DNA of 6,758 nt from Candidatus Heimdallarchaeota archaeon. Lineage in GTDB: Archaea; Asgardarchaeota; Heimdallarchaeia; Heimdallarchaeales; Heimdallarchaeaceae. Shown one piece after another: positions 1-5,835 of this stretch. The position numbers and the translations under genes were made by a program. The stretch is from the NCBI GenBank assembly GCA_023139025.1, contig JAGLOH010000120.1, positions 1 through 6,758 of the forward strand, in the 5' to 3' direction. A model generated the notes under the pieces. That model did no database searches, was not told the DNA's origin, and saw nothing but the letters and a program-made list of their open reading frames with translations. Numbering within the stretch: position 1 is the first letter of the stretch; the number at the start of each line of letters is the position of its first letter.

Positions 1-352
1 AATCAAAAACCCCAGTTGGGTCCCATTCTAAATCCCATGACCATTTTACAAATAGAGCATCATACCCACCTTCAGCATAAGTTGGGATATAATCATAATC
101 TATAAACGGATATGACCACGATCTATCAGCTATGTTGCCCCAAGTTGTCGATTCATGCAAATAAACTCCAATGCCTATTTTGGGCAATTGATGCTGCATA
201 AGAAGCGAATACTGCTTTCTCTCTGCATTATCATTAGGGGAAAGTAGGTTGATACTAAAAACAATCGGCAACTCTGTTTCTTGTCCTGCAACCAAATAAG
301 GTGTAAAAATTAGGAAAAAAATTGTAAAAAGAACCATTTTTCTTTTCTTCAT
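1..352 (-). CDS. ABC transporter substrate-binding protein, family 5 (peptide/oligosaccharide type), N-terminal part
   Basis: This gene is truncated by the window edge, leaving 117 codons and no stop. The ATG at 352 follows an in-frame TAG nine codons upstream and has a GAGGG ribosome site (360-364) with 7 bases of spacing, so the start is well supported. Residues 2-5 are basic (KKRK) and residues 6-21 are hydrophobic, with likely cleavage after A22. There is no lipobox cysteine, so this is a secreted or otherwise anchored protein rather than a lipoprotein. After the signal come SPNDNAERKQ (38-47), LPKIGIGV (56-63), a W71/R77/W79 segment, PTYAEGGYDALFV (90-102) and WDPTGVFD (110-117). This pattern is familiar from archaeal SBP_bac_5 (DppA/OppA-like) receptors, which capture peptides or sugars outside the cell for an ABC importer. 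The substrate cannot be read from this fragment, and the permease and ATPase genes are not in the window. Family assignment is from remembered motifs. Confidence 0.8.
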   Translation of the reverse strand, partial: MKKRKMVLFTIFFLIFTPYLVAGQETELPIVFSINLLSPNDNAERKQYSLLMQHQLPKIGIGVYLHESTTWGNIADRSWSYPFIDYDYIPTYAEGGYDALFVKWSWDLEWDPTGVFD

Positions 353-359
353 ATGAAAT

Positions 360-364
360 CCCTC
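360..364 (-). promoter_or_regulatory. Ribosome binding site of the substrate-binding protein gene
   Basis: The minus strand reads GAGGG, then ATTTCAT, then ATG. GAGGG partly matches the complement of the archaeal 16S rRNA tail, and the 7-base spacing is standard. It favours the first ATG over the internal in-frame ATG at residue 6. Confidence 0.55.
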
Positions 365-398
365 TTTATCAGCCAGCTAAAATGTAAGAATTTGAAAG

Positions 399-407
399 TC
401 TTAAATG
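399..407 (-). promoter_or_regulatory. Possible TATA-like element for the substrate-binding protein gene
   Basis: The minus strand reads CATTTAAGA about 50 bases before the ATG. An archaeal start site about 25 bases downstream would lie near 378 and leave a 5' leader of about 26 bases that contains the GAGGG ribosome site. The box is a weak match. The 194-base gap to the upstream minus-strand gene supports a separate promoter here, but the evidence is indirect. Confidence 0.25.
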
Positions 408-491
408 TTCTTACGTCATTTTAATCATTAGAATCAGAATAAACAAAATAGGATTCTTTAACAAAAATCATAGATTTCAAGTTTCAGTTTC

Positions 492-515
492 ATTCTAATA
501 AAAAGAATCTAAAAA
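492..515 (-). terminator. Possible oligo-T terminator after the iron-sulfur protein gene
   Basis: On the minus strand, about 30 bases past the TGA stop, there are two runs of five T (515-511 and 504-500). A short inverted repeat (ATTCT/AGAAT, 492-496 and 504-508) overlaps the second run. Archaeal polymerases terminate at T-tracts with little need for structure. The rest of the gap (353-546) shows a second weak inverted repeat, AGAATC at 430-435 with GATTCT at 452-457, and no gene. Confidence 0.3.
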
Positions 516-546
516 GGTCTTATATCTGAATTAGAAAGAAGTGTTG

Positions 547-1644
547 TCAGAATAACTTGAATATATTTACTTTTCTTGAAAAAGCTCTTTTCAACATCCA
601 AGTAAGTACATTCCTTGGAGGTTTCTTTACATCCTTAGGTTTTCTATCTATCAGATTGAGACCATCTTTGGGACAGACTAGAGCACATACTCCACAACCA
701 ATACATTTCTCATTAATTGTAATTTTCTTGTTGACTAACTCCAATGCATTGAATTGGCATCTAGCAATACACTTTCCACAACCTAAACAAGCTTCTTCTT
801 CTACATACATTACATAGTCGGATTTAACAAATGCTTGGGGTTGTCCCCATTCTACCAAACCTCTTAGTACTCCACAACAACATGTACAACAATTACAAAT
901 ATAGGAATGTCCACTCCCCACATTCATAGAAGAATGAATTAATCCAGCTTCTTCTGCTTCCTTTAAAATTTTGAGAGATTCTTCCTTTGTTATTGTAGTT
1001 GTCTGATGACTACCTTCGTATCTATTCTCACTTTTTGAAAAAACTAGACAAACCTTTTCGGGATATTTACAAGAATCACCAATCAATAACTGTTGTTTCT
1101 TACAAATACAATCACGTATTCCCCAACTTTTTGCACTTCTAATCATCTGTTCAGCTTGATTGTAAGGGTGTATTTCCAGTTCTGTTTTAATTACACTATT
1201 CACAGGAACGATTCTCTGTATAGCCGGTTTAGTTGAGAATATAACCCTTCCTTGACATTTTTGAATGTAATCTTCAAATAACTCAGCGAATTCAGCATCC
1301 ATCCTATGGATTTGTTCCTCATAAATTCCTACTACAAAGGGAAGGAGGCCGTATTTCTTTGCCTTACTAGATTTACTAACACGAAGTTGACCTTTGGATT
1401 CCATTCTTTCAAGTTTAATGACAAGCTCATCCTCAGGAATCTTGAGTCTCTTTGAAATCTTTTCAACTGATTCAGCTTTCACTTTTAGTTTACTCGCTAA
1501 TTCTGCTTCTTCAGGCTCATAGATCCACTCTAGAACTCGCAAATGAGAACCATCTTCAACTTCTGGAAAACCATTTGGTATTGTATTTAGTACTTTAGAG
1601 AGTTTTTCGTATGGAGAAACTTGTTTCTTAACTGCTTTTGTCAA
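547..1644 (-). CDS. Iron-sulfur protein with N-terminal helix-turn-helix-like region and C-terminal two-[4Fe-4S] ferredoxin domain
   Basis: The 365-residue protein probably moves electrons between redox partners in the cytoplasm; there is no signal peptide or membrane segment. Residues ~34-90 are charged and helical with a winged-helix look. A middle cysteine group reads C179-x-C181-x10-C192-x6-C199, followed by the dense cluster CNCCTCCC at 250-257. The C-terminal domain has two classic cluster motifs, C286-x2-C289-x2-C292-x3-C296 and C314-x2-C317-x2-C320-x3-C324-P. That gives 18 cysteines in likely metal-binding groups. I have seen this arrangement in proteins of anaerobic archaea and bacteria, where the biochemical role is unclear. 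The start is TTG: an in-frame TGA lies 11 codons upstream, there is no ATG between, and AAGGTG (1653-1658) sits 8 bases before it. The basic tail (KRAFSRK, 352-358) may dock an acidic partner. It is transcribed away from the 1846 gene. Confidence 0.85.
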   Translation of the reverse strand: MTKAVKKQVSPYEKLSKVLNTIPNGFPEVEDGSHLRVLEWIYEPEEAELASKLKVKAESVEKISKRLKIPEDELVIKLERMESKGQLRVSKSSKAKKYGLLPFVVGIYEEQIHRMDAEFAELFEDYIQKCQGRVIFSTKPAIQRIVPVNSVIKTELEIHPYNQAEQMIRSAKSWGIRDCICKKQQLLIGDSCKYPEKVCLVFSKSENRYEGSHQTTTITKEESLKILKEAEEAGLIHSSMNVGSGHSYICNCCTCCCGVLRGLVEWGQPQAFVKSDYVMYVEEEACLGCGKCIARCQFNALELVNKKITINEKCIGCGVCALVCPKDGLNLIDRKPKDVKKPPRNVLTWMLKRAFSRKVNIFKLF

Positions 1645-1652
1645 CCCTCTAG

Positions 1653-1658
1653 CACCTT
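1653..1658 (-). promoter_or_regulatory. Ribosome binding site that decides the TTG start of the iron-sulfur protein
   Basis: The minus strand reads AAGGTG, then 8 bases, then TTG. AGGTG matches the core archaeal Shine-Dalgarno sequence. Since no ATG or GTG occurs in frame between the upstream stop and this point, it is the main support for a TTG start. Confidence 0.5.
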
Positions 1659-1682
1659 GTAGAGTTGAAGAAAATCAACTTA

Positions 1683-1690
1683 TTTATAAA
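1683..1690 (-). promoter_or_regulatory. TATA box of the iron-sulfur protein gene
   Basis: TTTATAAA on the minus strand is a near-consensus archaeal TATA box. Transcription beginning about 25 bases downstream, near 1661, would give a leader of about 16 bases that still holds the AAGGTG ribosome site. No clear purine-rich BRE precedes it. This box and the plus-strand box near 1797 sit about 110 bases apart in a 201-base divergent region (1645-1845). Confidence 0.45.
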
Positions 1691-1789
1691 GAATCACGCG
1701 AAACATTAGATTAAATATTCAATTCTAGGATCCTCCCTTTTGTTATTTAAGAGAGTTTGTAACCTCAATTATTTGTCTTCTTAGTAACT

Positions 1790-1802
1790 AAAAGAATATA
1801 TA
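1790..1802 (+). promoter_or_regulatory. BRE/TATA promoter of the 331-residue Cys/His-module gene
   Basis: AAAAGAA (1790-1796) followed by TATATA (1797-1802) looks like an archaeal BRE plus TATA box. A start site about 25 bases on, near 1824, would leave a leader of about 20 bases containing the G-rich stretch GGGGAT at 1835-1840, five bases before the TTG start at 1846. Confidence 0.4.
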
Positions 1803-1845
1803 CAAAATACTACCTAATAATTTCAGAAACAAGTGGGGATTCAGC

Positions 1846-2841
1846 TTGAGTAGTGTGAGTGGCATAAAAAAAATTGAATATCAATGCAATAAATGCCAGA
1901 AGCAACGAAACTTAAACATCCCTTCTCGATTATTACAAACAGATACACTATCAGCTATCTTAGAATTTGTTGATGTTCACAAATGTGATCAGAATAATCT
2001 TTCAGCAGTAAAATGTTTTATAGACAGTTCTCGAACTGTAAGATCACAAGTACATATAAAATCGACTCACTACGGATATGAAACTGATAGAGATTTTTCC
2101 TCTGTTCCTGATGAAAATGATCTATACAAATCCCTTGGTATACCAATCCCCCAAAAAGTTGCTATGACAAAGAGAGTATTTGAAGCTCCAAATTTTAAAA
2201 GAATTAATATTACTGGTCTTGAGATAAAAGACAAAATTCGAAATACCACTTATATTTTTGAGAAGAGTGAAGAAGGTAAGAAACTTACTATTAAGTCAAC
2301 CTTAGGGTTCGTTGAAGTGCAAGTTTTTATTTCTGAAAAGGTTACAAATAGAATATATAGGGAGTGGAAACAAAAATTAAAATCCACTCTTGATACGAGA
2401 AAAATATCTTTCCCATTTGCTGGAACAAGAAAGTGGATTCAACACGCTGCAAACATCCTTGAAACCTCAGTTTTTCTCGATGAAATCTTTTTGAAATTAA
2501 TTGCAGAATTCATTGATGAGAATATCATTGAGGAACCTACAGAAAGAAATTTAGTTGAATTGGATCTTCTAGTTAGTTCTACAATCGCTTTCCCCAAATC
2601 TTCATCTGATGAATTTAGAAGATTTAATACTGAACAAGCTATTCTTTTTAGTAAAATGAGTCCTAACCTAAGAATTCTCAGTAAAGATCTTATGGTGTAT
2701 TTCTTAACCAATCAGGAAAAATCAATTTTATATTCTTACAAAGAAATGGACATAAATCAAAGTTTTAACGAATTTCTCTTTGTAATGAGTCATTTGGTCT
2801 ATGAAGGATTCTTAATAATTAACAAACTAGAATTTGTTTAA
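1846..2841 (+). CDS. Unrecognised protein with N-terminal Cys/His (zinc-ribbon-like) module and C-terminal winged-helix-like region
   Basis: I do not recognise this 331-residue protein as a named family. Its N-terminus has Y12-x-C14-x2-C17, H45-x-C47 and then F58-I-D60 with V65-R66; four Cys/His ligands in this order suggest a bound zinc. The same pattern ends the Rag-like GTPase at 4568-5818, so a role in GTPase signalling is a reasonable inference but no more. Residues ~110-175 look beta-rich (alternating hydrophobics around ITGLEIKDK and FVEVQVFIS). From ~190 on it is mostly helical, and the last ~60 residues resemble a winged-helix fold ending in MSHLVYEGFLIIN. There is no signal peptide or membrane helix. 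The start is TTG with GGGGAT five bases upstream; a GTG three codons later is a possible alternative. It is divergent from the iron-sulfur gene and ends 8 bases from the convergent oxidoreductase gene. Confidence 0.75.
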   Translation: MSSVSGIKKIEYQCNKCQKQRNLNIPSRLLQTDTLSAILEFVDVHKCDQNNLSAVKCFIDSSRTVRSQVHIKSTHYGYETDRDFSSVPDENDLYKSLGIPIPQKVAMTKRVFEAPNFKRINITGLEIKDKIRNTTYIFEKSEEGKKLTIKSTLGFVEVQVFISEKVTNRIYREWKQKLKSTLDTRKISFPFAGTRKWIQHAANILETSVFLDEIFLKLIAEFIDENIIEEPTERNLVELDLLVSSTIAFPKSSSDEFRRFNTEQAILFSKMSPNLRILSKDLMVYFLTNQEKSILYSYKEMDINQSFNEFLFVMSHLVYEGFLIINKLEFV

Positions 2842-2849
2842 ACTAGATT

Positions 2850-4304
2850 TTATCTTCGTTTCTTTAAGATTGAAGTAGCAACTTGCCATCCAGCATCAAT
2901 GATTGAAGTAAATCCTCCACCAGGAATTGACCAAGCAGAAGCGAAGTAAAGATTCTTGAAAGGTGAAGTCAATGGATACATCCCTACTTGTTGTGGACTT
3001 CTAGCAAATCCTATCACAGATCCTTTTGGATTATGGGTGTATCTTTCCATTGTTTTTGGAGTTGCAACACTTATGTGTTCAATATGATCTACTACATCTG
3101 GAATCAATTCATTCAGCCTTTCAGTGAAAATGGTTTCAATTTCCTTTTTCTTGTTGTTATAATCTTCTTTGTTCATATGATTCCAGTTGTCAATATAATC
3201 AACTGTGCTTATTATTCCTGTACTTTTTCCAAAAGGAGCCATTCCTGTATCTGTTTGTCCGTAATCTACAAAAATGTAATTCTTACGAGAATATCCTCCA
3301 TTGTTATTTCCAAAGATATCACTTAAACTAAATACACTTTCATCATTAACAACTGTAAAATAATTTTTATGACCTAATTTATCAAGAGTGGTATTAAACC
3401 CAAAATAGATATTTAGTACTGAGTGCCCAATTTTCAAAGAATTAATAGTCTCTCTTAGTCTCTGAACATTTTCTCTTTCAGAAGATAGAAGCTTAGTAGC
3501 TACTGGTAAAGGAGCATTTACGACAACATGCTTTGCTTCTATAAATGTAGTTTCACTACTTTCATCACTAGTTGATTTATACTCAATGCCTTCAACAGTT
3601 TCTTTTTCTTGATTTACTATTATTTTGGTAACTTCTTCATTAAGAAGCACTATACCTCCATGTTCTCTAATATAGTCTGCTAAATAATGTGTTAGTTTAA
3701 TAGATCCGCCTTTAATGTAATGCTTTCCACCTTTAAGATTTCTAGACATTGCTGCAGCAAAAGACAAAGCTGACAGAGTATATGGATCATCTCCATAATA
3801 TTGAATAGGTCCAGCTAATGCAAGCTTAAGATTGTTATTTTCAAACATAGAGTCAAGCATTTCACCGGCTGTTTTGTCTTTCCATTCAGAACTGAAAATC
3901 TCATCTATTGTTTCAAAATAAAGACGAATTCCTTTTTCTTCTTTTGGGAATTTCTCAATGAGCACGTTGATGGCATCCTCAACTCTATCAGGTAAAGTAA
4001 AATCTGTCCTGTTGTTTGTAAATCTATAACAACCTGTTGGAATATCAACAAACTCAATGTTGAAATAAACATCCAAATCCTCGAATACTTTAATTTTGGG
4101 GTCTTGTGCATACAGACCATCCATTGAATGAAAGCCTACATCTATGGTAAAATTGTCTTGAGTAAAACATGTAGCATAACCTCCAATACTTGAGTGTTGT
4201 TCAACTAATAGAACATTTCTTCCTTCTTTGGAAAGTTTTGCCCCAACGATTAACCCACCTAAGCCAGAACCAATGATAGCAACATCATAACTCATTATTA
4301 TCAT
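2850..4304 (-). CDS. FAD-dependent oxidoreductase of the phytoene desaturase / retinol saturase (CrtI-like) family
   Basis: The 484-residue protein has the usual length for the CrtI/CrtISO/RetSat group, whose members desaturate, isomerise or saturate polyene and isoprenoid chains using FAD. The dinucleotide-binding motif GSGLGG is at 12-17, the ribose-binding acidic residue is E35 at the end of the second strand (VLLVEQ), and the substrate-family GG follows at 41-42 (IGGYAT). The C-terminal FAD motif NLYFASAW..PGGG..SIIDAGW covers 451-473 with PGGG at 461-464. No transmembrane helix is evident, though these enzymes often sit on membranes. The actual substrate is unknown, and no prenyl-synthase or phytoene synthase gene is in the window. 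The start may be the ATG at 4304 or, more typical of the family (MSYDVAIIG), the ATG at 4295; neither has a ribosome site. It converges with the 1846 gene. Confidence 0.85.
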   Translation of the reverse strand: MIIMSYDVAIIGSGLGGLIVGAKLSKEGRNVLLVEQHSSIGGYATCFTQDNFTIDVGFHSMDGLYAQDPKIKVFEDLDVYFNIEFVDIPTGCYRFTNNRTDFTLPDRVEDAINVLIEKFPKEEKGIRLYFETIDEIFSSEWKDKTAGEMLDSMFENNNLKLALAGPIQYYGDDPYTLSALSFAAAMSRNLKGGKHYIKGGSIKLTHYLADYIREHGGIVLLNEEVTKIIVNQEKETVEGIEYKSTSDESSETTFIEAKHVVVNAPLPVATKLLSSERENVQRLRETINSLKIGHSVLNIYFGFNTTLDKLGHKNYFTVVNDESVFSLSDIFGNNNGGYSRKNYIFVDYGQTDTGMAPFGKSTGIISTVDYIDNWNHMNKEDYNNKKKEIETIFTERLNELIPDVVDHIEHISVATPKTMERYTHNPKGSVIGFARSPQQVGMYPLTSPFKNLYFASAWSIPGGGFTSIIDAGWQVATSILKKRR

Positions 4305-4391
4305 GTAATAGGCATTGTTTATTATTTTTGTGTTAGAATTCCTAAAAATATTTGCAAATTAATGTAAAGAGTATCACCTTACAAGAACGTG

Positions 4392-4472
4392 CCCTATTCA
4401 AGAAGGTAGGGGAGTCAAGTTTCAGACCTATTATAATCTAACCCCCATCATCCAAGAAGGAGACCTTCAGAC
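4392..4472. repeat. Repeated CAAGAAGG...TTCAGAC motif with small hairpins in the divergent intergenic region
   Basis: The 263-base gap between the oxidoreductase and the GTPase (4305-4567) holds no gene that I can support. It does contain two copies of a split motif: CAAGAAGG at 4399-4406 then TTCAGAC at 4421-4427, and CAAGAAGG at 4453-4460 then TTCAGAC at 4466-4472; the inner spacers are 14 and 5 bases. Copy 1 can fold as CCCTA/TAGGG (4392-4396 with 4407-4411), and copy 2 as GAAGG/CCTTC (4456-4460 with 4464-4468, loop AGA). This stretch is visibly richer in G and C than its flanks. It could be an operator pair or a small RNA gene; the sequence does not decide. Confidence 0.45.
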
Positions 4473-4552
4473 AATATATCTAGAATTTTTTCCGGTTTTA
4501 GTTCCAATTAAAATTTAAACCTAACATTGTTCAAATAGGAATATCACAAATA

Positions 4553-4560
4553 TTTTATAA
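4553..4560 (+). promoter_or_regulatory. TATA-like box upstream of the GTPase gene
   Basis: TTTTATAA lies only 8 bases before the ATG at 4568. If this is the promoter, transcription would begin near 4581, inside the annotated start region, and translation would have to begin at the in-frame ATG at 4589 (residue 8). That would still precede the first strand of the G domain. If the ATG at 4568 is real, another, weaker promoter further upstream must be used. Confidence 0.35.
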
Positions 4561-4567
4561 TGAAAAA

Positions 4568-5818
4568 ATGATAGAAAACGTGAAGCTCATGTATGCAGGA
4601 GAGAATGAATTAGAGTCTAAAATCGTTGTATTAGGGTTGTCCCAATCTGGAAAGACTTCCATTCGACAAGTTGTTTTTGAAGGTTTTGCACCTGAAGCAA
4701 CATCTATGAATCCAGCAACTGTACGTATCAACAGAAAACTGTTCAACCTTGCAGGGAGTTCCATCAACTTGTTCGATGTTGGTGGTCAATCTAACTATTT
4801 GAACGAAGTTTTTGATCAATATAAAGAAAGAACTTTCAGTGACACCAAAGCTTTCATTTTCGTAGTTGATATATCCGATGCATCCAACATTATGAGATCC
4901 AAGTATTATTTCGATCTAACTATGGAAAATGCAGTCAAATTAGCAGAAGGATCTAAAATTTATGTTTTTGCACATAAGATGGATGTTGTTGCACCCAATA
5001 AACGAGAACCTGTTTTACAATCTATTAAAGATATTTTTGAGATAGACGATTTCCCAAATTCAGAATTGTTAGGTACTTCAATCTTCGAAGATACAATCTG
5101 GGATGCAATGCAACAAGTATTGGCCTTTGTTTATCCAAAAGATGACAAAAAATCGGTTAAAATTAAGGAAACTTTTAGCAAGCAAGATTTAGCTTTTCTT
5201 TCTCTTTCTACAGCCCAAGGTTTAATGTTATATTCTCAACCTGAAAGATATACCGGCTTCAATTTTGTTAAACTTAAGAACGATTTAGCAAAGATGTTTT
5301 CTCAAACTTTAATGCTGGAATATGCTACTTTCTCCTTTGATGATAGTCGAGTTTACATGAAGGAAATTGATACAGATTTGGTTTTAACAACTGTTTTTCC
5401 ACCTAATTTAGATGTAGATAGAGAAATAGAGTATTTTGACACACTAGCTACAGAAATGAAACAATTGTTCCAAACTGATGAACTAATTGGTCGTGCAAGA
5501 ATCAAGGTGAAAGGAGCTTTAGAGAGTTATCTCGTAAAGAATGGAATTGAGAAATCAGATATACTCGAAAGAAGGATTGAACAAAACATTAACTACAAAT
5601 GCGATGTTTGTGGAAGAAACCTTCAGAAATCCATTATCGATGTAGCTGTAGAGAGTGCCGAACAGTTAGAAAGAGGAATAAAGATCCAAAAAGGTTTTGG
5701 AGCGATATCAGTTGAACTATTCCCCTCACATGAATGTGTAGAAGGAATAAGAGAAGTACCTATCTTCCTTGATGGTCAATTAGAATATCGTCGTTATGAT
5801 GATAGCAGACCTGTTTAA
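4568..5818 (+). CDS. Rag/Gtr-like small GTPase with putative roadblock-type domain and C-terminal Cys/His module
   Basis: The 416-residue protein is a GTP-binding switch most like RagA/Gtr1, which in eukaryotes signals nutrient state at membranes. The P-loop is G23-x4-GKT30, the likely switch I threonine is T51 (NPATVRI), G3 is DVGGQ (70-74), G4 is HKMD (136-139, exactly as in RagA) and G5 is TSI (170-172) followed by a Rag-like EDTIWDA. All catalytic motifs are intact, including Q74. Residues ~195-325 correspond in position to the roadblock-type dimerisation domain of Rag proteins; that fold is inferred. The tail carries Y343-x-C345-x2-C348, H388-x-C390 and F400-L-D402 with Y407-R408, a metal-site-like module shared with the 1846-2841 protein and absent from eukaryotic Rags as far as I know. 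There is no lipidation motif or membrane segment. The start could be ATG 4568 or ATG 4589; neither has a strong ribosome site. Confidence 0.85.
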   Translation: MIENVKLMYAGENELESKIVVLGLSQSGKTSIRQVVFEGFAPEATSMNPATVRINRKLFNLAGSSINLFDVGGQSNYLNEVFDQYKERTFSDTKAFIFVVDISDASNIMRSKYYFDLTMENAVKLAEGSKIYVFAHKMDVVAPNKREPVLQSIKDIFEIDDFPNSELLGTSIFEDTIWDAMQQVLAFVYPKDDKKSVKIKETFSKQDLAFLSLSTAQGLMLYSQPERYTGFNFVKLKNDLAKMFSQTLMLEYATFSFDDSRVYMKEIDTDLVLTTVFPPNLDVDREIEYFDTLATEMKQLFQTDELIGRARIKVKGALESYLVKNGIEKSDILERRIEQNINYKCDVCGRNLQKSIIDVAVESAEQLERGIKIQKGFGAISVELFPSHECVEGIREVPIFLDGQLEYRRYDDSRPV

Positions 5819-5835
5819 ATATAATTAAAAGAAGT

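Noticed and set aside
557..817. Plus-strand open frame of 86 codons
   Set aside because: It lies opposite the two ferredoxin cluster motifs of the iron-sulfur gene, has no homology that I recognise and no promoter or ribosome site; it is an antisense shadow.
2439..2711. Minus-strand open frame of 90 codons inside the 331-residue gene
   Set aside because: It is fully antisense to a better supported gene, and its composition is typical of a shadow frame.
2821..2838. AACAAA/TTTGTT inverted repeat at the end of the 331-residue gene as an intrinsic terminator
   Set aside because: The stem has only six mostly A-T pairs, lies inside coding sequence and lacks a convincing T-tract directly after it.
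2988..3326. Plus-strand open frame of 112 codons with a hydrophobic, Cys- and Phe-rich translation
   Set aside because: It lies opposite the FAD oxidoreductase coding region; the membrane-protein look comes from the AT-rich complement.
3905..4120. Minus-strand open frame of 71 codons in another frame of the oxidoreductase gene
   Set aside because: It overlaps the FAD enzyme completely, whose own frame carries clear family motifs.
4381..4480. A C/D box small RNA on the minus strand (ATGATGG near 4449 and CTGA near 4425)
   Set aside because: The C-like box has a mismatch and the expected D' and C' boxes with proper guide spacing are not there.
4555..4819. Two minus-strand open frames opposite the start of the GTPase
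   Set aside because: Both are antisense to the P-loop region, whose reading is certain.
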